The notes under the pieces were generated by a model that was not told the origin of the DNA, searched no databases, and saw only the letters and a list, made by a program, of their open reading frames with translations. Positions 51,383 to 62,200 of a DNA stretch of 64,000 nucleotides are shown one piece after another. The stretch comes from Paramecium tetraurelia (taxonomy: Eukaryota; Ciliophora; Oligohymenophorea; Peniculida; Parameciidae). Positions within the stretch are counted from its first letter, which is position 1. Every line of letters starts with the position of its first letter. The translations under genes and the position numbers were made by a program. The DNA is taken from NCBI RefSeq assembly GCF_000165425.1, contig NW_001799599.1, positions 314,715-378,714 of the forward strand, given 5' to 3'.

Positions 51383-54300
51383 TCACTTCTTTTTCTTTAG
51401 TAGAATTTTATCAAAGTCGGCCATCGTAGTCCTAGCTATTTGTTTTAGAATGAATTCAGTAGCCTATGAATAATTATTCCTATATGTACTTCATTGCCAA
51501 ATTTATCCATCTCCTCATTGATGTAGACATCAGCCAATTCCTAATTGAGAGGACATTCTTTTGCAGGGGGTTTTCTCTAAGCATGATTATAAATTTGATT
51601 TAGATTGTAGGAAGAGCTAAAAGCATCTACTGGGATTCTTTTTTCTGTTATCTTCAGAACTACAACCTTGGCTTATTCTAGTGCACTTTTGATATCCAAC
51701 TTTGAGCCCTAACATTTTTATCAAATATAAGTACATCATTGTATTCTTTTAAAAATTATTCACATAATTGTTCCTCCAAAGATTGCACAATTTAGAATCC
51801 CTACTCTTCATTCACCTATTTTTTATCTATGAACTTAAACTCTGTAGATAACAAATATCCTAATGGTTAGGTTTTATCATTTTTGTATTTTTTCATAATT
51901 GATTGGAATTTAGTCAATACTTGCTTTTCTTTTCCTTCAAGCATCTTACCATACTTATCAAGAATTTATTTTACAAAATTTTAATATCTAAAATCTGCAA
52001 CCAACTTAATTTCCTTACCTTCCTCTTTATTTTCGGATTATTCAGGAAACTAAGAATTATCAGTCAAATCAAATTCTCTTGATAACTCATCTCTATTTAT
52101 AGCAGACTTGCCCATGCCAAAATCATCTACTTTTTCTTTAGTTTGAATAGGCTTTACTGTAAGAGGAGGAGGCTATTTTGGTTCTGGGACTACTTCTTTA
52201 GAAGCTGATAATGATTCCTCCTCAAAAGATTGACTATATTATGAAGATATATTGGACTCATTTTTAACTTGAGAATTTTGTAATTGACCTCTAACTGGAA
52301 ATGGATCCTCCAAAATTTCCTTTAGCAATTGTTCTTAAAGGTACTCAACAATCTATTAAACATCTAAATCTTTCTTATCAACAAAAGAATTCTGAGTATT
52401 TTCAAACACATTAATATCTGTCTACCAATCTATATCTGATTATTATGATCCGTCATCTACCTCTCTATCTTCTGAAATACTGTTTTTATATGATTATTCA
52501 TAAATATTTTAATCTGACTTTTCAGTCTTAATCCTTTCAGATTCTTCACCTTCAAAGTCTGCCTAGTAATAGGATTCCTCCCTCGCACTTCTTTTATCTC
52601 TTTGCTTACCAACACTTGAATCCTTCTTGGACTATGCAGATTATTCAAATTTATATGACAATATACCTTAGTTCTTTAAAAGTGCTTCAGATAGTGAATG
52701 AGGATCAACAGTAGCTGCTAGTTTTCTTGATCCGAATTCCAATCTTTATTTTTCAAATAAAGCTGCAATGAATTTTTTCAAATCTCTATCTCTTTCTTCT
52801 AATTATTTTCCTAATTGATTATTAATAAGTTTATCCTATTTGAATAGTAACCACTATAATTTTTAATCCATTTCTTTTCTGTACAATCTCATTTCTTCCA
52901 TGGTTGATTTGAAATCAAAGATTTATTGCACTTAGAATAATAGATTCTCTAAGACTTGCTAAACAATTTACATTTATTAATCTATTCCACTCATAATATT
53001 CTTAACATTGCCAACAGGAACATCCTTAACGATTGTTTATTATAATATTTTGCTGAATCTTGTTCCTAAACTATTCATAGATAAGAGTCTTTAAAATTCA
53101 TATTGGAATTAAGCATATAGTTTGTCAGCTGATTAACTAGGTTAGGGATTGACAGCATCTTTCCAACCTTTATAGAATTCTCCAGTGTGGGAAATTAGAT
53201 TGTTAACTTATTATTGAATGAATTTTAGATCTCTATGTTCCTATTTGAGTGGTTCAAAATCTTCATCCTTAATTTCCACTTCTCTTAATTAAGAGTACTT
53301 TTCCTTGTAATTTTTCAGTAATATTTCTGCCTCTAAATTAGCTCTTTTGGTAGTCCACCCTGGTTCAATTTCAATAGGGACTGATTTGATTTCAGGTACA
53401 AATGTTTAAGGTGAGATTATGGCTTTGTCACTAATAGATTTTGGAGTAGCCTTCCTTCTTTGAGCATCACCTTCCATTTGACTATGATAGGAATCAAATT
53501 GATCATCTTCATATTAAGATTATTGAGTCTTAATTTTTTGTGATTCTTCAACCTCGAAATCATCTCCATAATCCTCTTGAATGGATTCCTTAATGATTTT
53601 TGAACTCTTCTAAGCTGATGGAATAGATTCTCTAATTACAGAGGATTCTTAAACTATAGATTCTTCCTTGATTTGAGATGATTAGATGTCTTCAATCTCT
53701 TCCACAACTCCATCTTCTTCAACTGCCTCTTCTATATCTTCTTCTTCTGGGATCTCTTCCTCCACTTCATCAGCTATTTCTGATTAGACTTATTCACTTT
53801 GAACTTCATCTTCTATGCTGTCTTCCAATTATTTCTTTTTGGATGAAGTTTATTTTTATTTCTAAACTTTAAGTTCTTTTGGCACTTCTTTCTCCAATAT
53901 TTTATTTACTTTATTAATTCTGGCCTTGTCTTTAACAGCTTCCTGATTCTCTATTTTGATATAGTCATCTGTGATTTTTATTTCCTTCATTGAAAGATCA
54001 TGCAAACTCTCTCTTCCGTATTTTTTCTTGTAAAATGCTTTCCAAATTTGACAATTATCATTTGGTAATTGGATTGGCATAATTTTAGGTTTAACCTAAC
54101 TCTAATAGGCAGATTTAGGTCTGAGTCTGGTAAGAGGAGGTTTTTTCATTTTAATATCTTCTGTGATTGGAATGGCTGGATTAGCAAATGCAGTAGCGGG
54201 ATTGATTTCTATAAAATCATCTCTTTCTAACACACCCATTTCACCCATTATCTCAATCTATGTGTGATAAAATGGGTTGTTTTTATCCAAACCAGAAATG

Positions 54301-54852
54301 GTTTTTCTTTCCTGATTTTGCTATTTTGGTTAAACCTTGAGCTTCGAGATAACAGATTTAGCCCAATTTTTTTCATCATTCACCCATTTGTCCACAATAG
54401 TAATCTTTTAATCTTCTTTGAGCAATTTCTAAAAATATTTCTTTCTTTCATTGACTAACTTCTTGGCTAAGAATCGTCTAACCAAAGATTAAATGATGAC
54501 ATAGGGATTTTTTTTAGATCTTTCTTTATACACATTACCATAATTAAATTTTTTCTGTTATAACACTCCTGGAATGTTATCAAATTTTATTTCATCTACC
54601 TTGGCTTCTACAGTCATAGTTTTTGTGAAGACCCTTTGATTGTGTGGATGTTGCTCCAAATTTGAATTTGCATTTGCATCTTGATTAGTTAAATTCAATA
54701 CCTAATAAACTTTAAATCAAAGCCTTTCTGTCTGTGGTAATTGATTTAAGTGTTTTTTCAAAAGGGTTGGATTGTTCAGCCTTTTACTCAAACACCTAAG
54801 TCCTATTGAACCCAACTGAACTATTTTGACTATTAGTTGATTGCTTTTTCAT
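51383..54852 (-). CDS. Long IQ and coiled-coil protein, probably cytoskeletal
   Basis: About 1131 residues; introns 54680-54701, 51709-51734 and 51464-51489. An IQ motif (VIIQSLVRRFLAKKLVNERK) near residue 115 would bind calmodulin or centrin. The centre is very acidic (about bases 53690-53830 on this strand). The C-terminal half is coiled-coil rich and ends in a compact conserved-looking domain (LADVYINEEMDKFGNE, then ATEFILKQIART), joined by the last two introns. This suggests a centrosomal or ciliary scaffold, as in Paramecium many centrin-binding proteins have IQ-like motifs. I cannot name the family. Confidence 0.7.
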
Positions 54853-54928
54853 AGTATTTATTATTATTATTATTATATGTAAAAAACTAAGGAAACTAAA
54901 AAATTTTATATTCAATTTTATGAATAGA

Positions 54929-56416
54929 TCAATGACCTGATTATTATGGATGACTACGCAATTGTCTAGATTTGACTGGGTGTTTCGAATGGTAATCCTC
55001 AATCCTTTCTTCAATTTCTTCCCTGTAAGATCTAATCAACCCTTAAACTGGCCAAGCAGCAGCATCTCCAAGTGCACATATAGTGTGACCTTCAATTTAA
55101 TAAGTTAATTCCTTAACATAATTAATAAGATTAAAGTACTTCTAATTAATCAATTTCAGCAAAATCAGCATTTCCAACCTTCATTCTTTCCAATAAATCA
55201 ACCAACCATGAAGTACCTTCTCTGCAAGGAGTACATTGTCCACATGACTCATGCTTATAGAATTTACTTAATCTCAAGATTGCATCAATAATATCAGTGG
55301 ATTTGTCAATAACAATCACAGCAGCAGTTCCCAATCCTGATCTGACATCTCTCAAAGCATCAAAATCCATTAAGACAGTTTCACATACTTCTTTAGGCAA
55401 CATAGGCACAGAGGAACCTCCTGGAATTATGCATTTGAGATTATCCCATCCCCCTCTAACACCTCCACAATGTCTTTCAATCAACTCTTTAAGTGGAATT
55501 GACATTTCTTCTTCAACTGTACAGGGATTGTTAACGTGACCAGAAATGCAAAATAATTTGGTGCCTCTGTTGTTAGGTCTGCCAAATGAAGCAAACCAAT
55601 TAGCTCCTCTTCTGAGAATAGTTGGACAGACAGAAACAGTTTCAACATTAGTAACAGTAGTAGGACAACCCCATAAACCTGCATTAGCTGGGAAAGGTGG
55701 CTTAAGTCTAGGCTTACCTGGTTTTCCTTCCAAGGATTCGATTAAACCCTTAAGTTTATTTTAAATAGTACTGTTTCTTCACCACAAATATATGCACCTG
55801 CTCCACTGTGAACATAGACATCAAAATCATATCCACTACCACATGCATTCTTTCCCAAGAATCCCTTTTTATAAGCCTCGTCAACTGCTTGTTGCAAAGC
55901 GTTAGCTTCAACCCAAAACTCTCCTCTGCAATATATATATGCAGCTCTAGCTCTCATTGCAAATCCCACACATAATGCACCCTCAACCAATTTATGAGGA
56001 TCATGTCTTAGAATTTCCCTGTCTTTGCATGTTCCTGGTTCAGACTCATCTGCATTGATCACCAAATACGATGGTCTGGAATATAATATTATATCTACCT
56101 TCCATCTGGATTAACTTTGGGCATGAATGAATACTTCAAACCACTTGGAAACCCTGCTCCTCCTCTTCCTCTTAAACCACTCTTCTTAATTTCATCTATA
56201 ATCCAATCTTAACCCATAGTCAGTATGTCTTTTGTTCTATGCCAATCTCCCTAAAAATATTCATCATCATACTCTCTTCAATGCACCTTGAATATAAGGA
56301 TCTCCATCACGATAAACATTTGTGAATATACGATCCTAATCTTTCAATCCACCATGATAGAACTTAGGAGAAGAAGTTAATCTTAGAAATAGATGAGATT
56401 ATCTATTTATCATCAT
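54929..56416 (-). CDS. NDUFV1: Mitochondrial complex I 51 kDa subunit NDUFV1
   Basis: About 463 residues; introns 56251-56272, 56076-56098, 55749-55771 and 55112-55139. It begins with a basic, hydroxylated presequence ([19 protein letters not shown]). The FMN/NADH-binding region is intact: [52 protein letters not shown]. The N3 4Fe-4S ligands are in [12 protein letters not shown] and the fourth Cys in [15 protein letters not shown]. It oxidises NADH, passing electrons by FMN to the Fe-S chain of respiratory complex I in the mitochondrial matrix arm. No sign of change or truncation. Confidence 0.98.
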
Positions 56417-56850
56417 CTTTATATTTATTAAAAATATACAATACTTTATTTTGGATCAAAACAAATTATCGTTTAAAAACAATATACTATGCTAACTCAT
56501 TTACATTTGCTTTGAAAGTCGAACTCTAAAATATAACAATAGACTTGACACAATGAGTTAAGTAGCTTATGAATTGGAAATGTAAGAATTATTAAATTGA
56601 TGAATAACCTAAATTAGACCATCCTATTTGATGTAAAAAATAGTTACTAATTGTAGCTTCTCATTTAGAAAAAATACTATTGGAACTGATATTTTAAAAG
56701 ATGAAATCCTTTACAAAGTTTTTTATTGTATTTCAATTAGATACACAATATAAGGTTTAATAATACTCCTGATAACCATAGTAAACAATAAAAAATTCAA
56801 TAACTCGTTAAAATTAATATTATATCTAGTTCTCAATAAACCAAATCATT
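56417..56850. other. AT-rich gap, nothing recognised
   Basis: About 430 bp between the NDUFV1 start and the stop of the SHIPPO-repeat gene on the same strand. AT-rich, with no convincing coding frame. The NDUFV1 promoter should lie at its lower-coordinate end. Confidence 0.4.
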
Positions 56851-58001
56851 TCATTTTTTTTTCACATAAAAAGTAGTTGATATTTCATATTATCCTGGGC
56901 CTGGTATCTAGGTATGATCTGAACAACTTTATGATCTCTTCTCCCTACCAAATACGATACTCACATGTGGCTTTCTTTATTTTACATCAGTCTCATATTC
57001 GCCTGGTCCCTAAGCCTTAATACATTTAACATACTGGAACTATTAATCTACTATAACTATCACGTTTTGCATGGCCAAATATCACTCTCTTAGTATCCTT
57101 AAAATCTCCAATTGTGTATGATTATGGTCCTGGTCCACTCATTTCTGATTTTTCCCTATGTCTCTCGTATATTGAGTATTTTGGTGCATTACTAGGCTTA
57201 ACTAATTTATAATAGCCTGGACCAGGAATTGAATCAATCTTTTTATCTGATCGTTAACTCCTGCCTATCGAGTATCCTGCTTATTCCTTTACGATCTCAA
57301 CTGAATAGTCACCAGGACCAGGTGATATTGATTTGTTAAATATCCCATCTCTTTTACTTGTTCCAATCTTAAACGATTTCACTCTTTCTTATGATTAAAT
57401 TTCATATGCATTAGGGGCAGGAGTAATGTTTTAGATAGTTTTTTCCCTTCTTGGAAGTATTTTAAAGCCAGCATCAGTTTTCATTAACTAAGGCATATTA
57501 TATTACCCTGGTCCTACAGTATTATTCACTTTCTTCTCTGATCGAGATTACTTGCCAACTTTAAAAGATGGCACATTAGATTTAGAAATTATTTCATAGT
57601 CTCCGGGTCCAGGGGATCTTTTTTAATCCTCTTTATATCGTTTCTAGCTTCCTATTCTAAAACCAATTTTTGATAACTAAGACACTTCTATTTTGTAAGC
57701 TCCTGGTCCTGGTTTATAACTTTCTTCTTTGTCGAACTGATATGACTTTCCATGAATGAGGGTTTTCTTCTATGATTCTGGCAATTTAGGGTGGTACTAT
57801 CCAGGTCCTGGAAGGCTTTGTTAAACTAAAATTTCTCTCTAATTCCCTCCTCTGATAGTCCATTTTGGGGGTTTCGTATATGAAGAATCTAATTGTGGAT
57901 TGTAACTAGCAGGTCCAGGAGGGCCTTGATAGGATGAGTTTAATTCATCTAATTTTATGCACATTTATACTTCTCTTTGTGTTTTTAGTTTGTATAGACA
58001 T
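56851..58001 (-). CDS. SHIPPO (PGP-repeat) protein, likely ciliary
   Basis: About 369 residues; a 22-nt intron at 57949-57970 and a short one near 57016-57034 (19 nt, or 25 nt if it begins 6 bp earlier in transcription). The body is about eleven SHIPPO units: GPPGPASYNP, LPGPGQYHP, KPGPGAYKI, SPGPGDYEI, VGPGQYNM, APNAYEI, SPGPGDYSV, IPGPGYYKL, GPGPQSYTI, LGPGEYET and IPGPGQYEI. Between them is the IGxxKR-type loop seen in these proteins (for example FKIGTSKRD, YSIGRSQRS). SHIPPO proteins are microtubule-inner or sperm-tail/ciliary proteins. Six or more copies with regular spacing support a filamentous binding role along microtubules. Confidence 0.92.
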
Positions 58002-58307
58002 TGCTATATTATCTTTGTATTATTGTCAGATAATTATATAAATTATTAAATTAAATCATAGCCAATAAAAATTCTGAAATTTGTAAGAAGTCGAATTTTT
58101 TAAATTTCAAACTTCATCCTTTGAGAATTAATTCTAATCTAAATTTAAATTGCCTTCTTAATTTCAGTAAACCTAATAATAATCTGATTTCTAAAATCAA
58201 AAAACAAAAAGAGTCAGAGATCAATTCCTTAATGATAATAAGTGATATAAACCAAAGTTAATTTCTATAATTGTTTACTTTTATCAATTGATACACATAC
58301 TCAACAA
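58002..58307. other. Gap of about 300 bp, nothing recognised
   Basis: AT-rich sequence between the SHIPPO gene start and the stop of the next minus-strand gene. No coding frame or repeat seen; probably the SHIPPO promoter. Confidence 0.4.
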
Positions 58308-59060
58308 TCATTTTTCAAAAACCAGAAATTAGATGTGTCCTTTATGCTGAGGATAGACTTAAGACTTATAAGTTAGCCTAAGCTTTTTTTAAACTATGTC
58401 AAGATTTGGCATTTTTCCTACTCTAAATTTTTCATCTAATTAACCTGAATATATAGTAACAATGTAAAGATCAAGCAAATCCAGAACTTAATGAAGGCAT
58501 TAAGGACCAACATCATAGAAAATTCTATCTTCTTATTTTATCAAAGTTCTAAAGTATTATGCCGCATCAAAGAAGTTTGAAAATGCAGGTACTATTGTAT
58601 TATAATTTCCAAAATCTTAACTCTTTGAGTCTTGTATATTTGGGTTAACCGTGATATAATTAGTGTAATGAGGCTGTTTGAAAAATGGATGAGTTTGTAT
58701 TTAAAGTGGAGTGAGTTTTTTTGAGATTACAAAGTTTTTTCTAACTAAATATTCTTATTTCTTAATTTCCTAAAAGTCTTTCCTGCTTCTATAAAATTTA
58801 GGCCACATTACATCGTCAAATTACATGATCTAATTTCCGGTTATGAATTCCGCATCACAAAAAGTTTTAGTAAAGCTGAACATCTCGAAATCTATCGGAA
58901 ATTTAGGAGTTTCTTCGACCATTTTGATTATTTAGGTATCTAATTCTTCTAAAGGTGTATCAATTGGCTAATTTGTGTGAACTAATGCTGTATATATTTC
59001 TTTATGTCTCAATAGCACTTATAAACCACCAATTGTTTCATTTAATAAATTTTAAATCAT
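58308..59060 (-). CDS. Unknown 250-residue protein
   Basis: 250 residues in one uninterrupted frame. It is mixed helix and strand with several aromatic clusters (FSFTKTFCDAEF, MWPKFYRSRKDF, GNYNTIVPAFSNFFDAAQYF, QEDRIFYDVGP) and reads as a folded domain. No family recognised. Plus-strand frames over the same DNA also look open in places but have TGA stops and poorer composition. Its start is 201 bp from the myosin start, so the two probably share a divergent promoter. Confidence 0.7.
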
Positions 59061-59261
59061 AATTAAATTATTGGTACATTACTATCATTTTTTGTATAAT
59101 TTGTAATATAAATTTTTGCCTAATCAAATCGCTCAATTTACAATATAATTTTCTAACTCTATTTCGAATCAATATGACACTTAAACTCAATTGATGTATT
59201 ATGATTAAATTAATATAAAACATTAGTATCATTTCATTTTATTAATTATTCATATTTAGAA

Positions 59262-62200
59262 ATGAATATAAACACAGCATGGATGATTAATGGCACTCCT
59301 TGTTGGGTATTCATTGAAGGTAAGTATTAAAGAGGGAATTTATAAAAATTGTTAAACCAAAGAAGTGAAGCGAGAATTTTAATGTAAGATGATAAAACTT
59401 GTGATGTTCCCGTAAATCAAGTTTACCGCGCCAGTAATCACAAAACAATTGATTTAACTGAATTGCCTTATCTTAATGAACCTGAAATTCTATCTAAAAT
59501 CAAAAATAACGTTTATCTTGATAGATAAGTTCTGATCTAGAGTGTCAATTCAACTCTTGTCGACTTTATTCAATACAAAAAATACATTGATGAAAGATTA
59601 ATTATTAATCAAGTACCTCCACATATTTTCTCCTCTTTGTTTTTTGCATACATAAATTTGGATTTGGGAAAAAGTTCTCAACTATTTATTACTGGAAATT
59701 AAGGATATGGAAAAACATAAATTATAACTGATCTTGTAAGCTTCTTAAGTAAGGATTATGTTGTCTATTATAATTTAATCAAGTCCTTAATCACCAACAA
59801 ATATGGACATACGCAAGGGGTTGTAAATTATAGATTCATCTATAAATAAAAACAATTGGTTGGCTTTGTAGTATAATTACATTATATTGACACTTCTGAC
59901 TATGAGAACATGGAATATTTTTAATAAAACTGGCAGAATTTGCCTAGTGTTGAAGTTTAAAAGGCTGTGCAAACAGAAGAGAAGATTGAAAATGGATAAC
60001 AATACTAAAAGTTTGTGTAACAAATTATTGATGTTATGAATGGTTTAACCTGTTTAAATGATAATATCTTGATGATAAGTATTTTAGATTATCCTGGATA
60101 GACCAATCTGATTTCTAATTATATATCAGAGTAAATTGAGTAGATATACCTTTAACACACTTTTAAGAATTGTTAACAATTATTGATCTAAGACTAACTA
60201 TCAGAACTATATAATTAAATTTAATTTGAAGATAATAAAACTTCTTTGGAAAATTTAGAATAATAGAATGAAATACCTTAGAGTCTAGTTAAATTGAATA
60301 GTATCTTAGTTTCAAAAGACATTTAACTATTATATATTAGATGCCTAAAGGAGAGACAGGACTTAAAATAATACAGAATTCTTGATTCTATCAAATTTTT
60401 TCAATCTAGTTATCCTCATAGAATGAATTATAATGAATTTTATTAAAGATTTCACCATTTAGATGTATTCAACAGAAAAATAACATTATAAAAACATCTT
60501 AGTAGCAATCAAGATATGAAGGCATTAGTAAGGGAAATATCTAAAAGGATAACTTAAGCCAAAGGGCTATTATTTGGATAAAATTAGGTCTACTTCAAAA
60601 AGGAAGCTTTTGAAAATATCAACAAACTATTATGTTCGCATAACAAGAAATTAAACACGTTTGCAAAAATAATTTAAAAAGCCTTTAGAGTTAGATAATT
60701 CAAAATGGCAATTTTATCTTGTGTTAAAAGAATTAAATCTAATGAATAGGAAATAGCTTAAAAATCAGAATTAAAGTAACCACAAACAGAAACTTAAAAT
60801 TAGACTATTAGCCAAGAAATTTAATGGGAGAATATGATTGAAATTTCTGATCTGGATTCCTATTAATTACTGAATGAAGAATAATTAGAATAATACAAAA
60901 AGACCAAAATAAATCACTTGTAATTAAAGCAGCGAAGTATGTTAGATGGAACACTCTATGAAGAGATCTAAAATACAGCATTCTAATTATTAAATGAAGA
61001 ATAACTAATCTAAAGGAAAAGCAACATATAAAAGAATAAAATTGAATAACAATTGAAAGAACTTGAAGCTATTGAAAAAGAAGTTTCAGATTAAGAATCT
61101 TTCTCTTTATTGACATTTGAGTAAAAATTACAATATTTAAATCTGAAAAAGTAAGATCAAACCTAAGTTGCATTTAAGTTATTGGATTAAAATTAACAAC
61201 ATTAAATAAAGTAATCGAGAAGAATATAGAAAATGAAAGAATTATAAGATAAAATCTATACTTAATTGGATCCATTTTTGAGTGATATAGAGGCCTATAA
61301 ATAATTGACCACAGGATAGCAAAACGAATACAAAAAATAAAAATTAGAAAATAAAAAAAATGTAGCAAAATCCTTATTAAATGAATAATAAAAGACGAGA
61401 AGAATAGAAATTATAATAAATTAGAGAACTAGATAAATGTAGAAAAAACAATTTTTAATAGATGATTACCTATCAGATCCTGAATCTTTTACATTATTAG
61501 AACAAGAATAAAGAAAAGTATATACACAATAAAAATAAGAAAGTCTTCCTTTAAGATTATTATCTAATAAAGTTAAATTTGGATATGATATAGATATCTC
61601 TGATCCTGAGTCTTTTAAATTACTTGAAAATAAGGAAGAATATTTAAAATATAAAGAAAAGCTTTCTTTATTCAATGATATTTCTGACATTGAAGCTTAT
61701 TTGTCAATAACTAATGTAAATGAATACATTAATAGAAAAAGAGAAGGATTACACAGCATTTCAAAAGAACTTGCAAATACAGAACAATATGAAATGTTAA
61801 AATAATAAAGATTTAGGGCATAATAAAGATTAGATGAATTGAATTTGATAAGACATGATCTCTTGGATTCAACTGCATTTCGCTTACTAAATGATGAATA
61901 GTGGAAAGTTAGAAAACAGTTCTTATTGGAATAAAATGTTAATGAAGGAATTATCAATATTGAATCAATTGCATTCCAAAATTTATCAATTGAGAAAAAA
62001 AACAAAAGGAAAATTAAAGAATAGGTGAAAATCAAGATGAAAGATATATTAAACCCTATTTTATTTGAGAACCATTTACATCCAAAGGCCAGTGTTGCAT
62101 ATCGACTATTAGAAAATAAAGATATTGTCTACAAAAATATTTCATTAGCTTATTCTTTATTAAAGGATAAAAATGTAATAGATTAGCACTTAAAAGAATT

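Noticed and set aside
55297-55764. Plus-strand open frames over NDUFV1
   Set aside because: Shadows of the conserved minus-strand complex I gene.
58320-58680. Plus-strand coding-like stretch
   Set aside because: It ends at TGA and lacks a start; the minus strand has a clean 251-codon frame.
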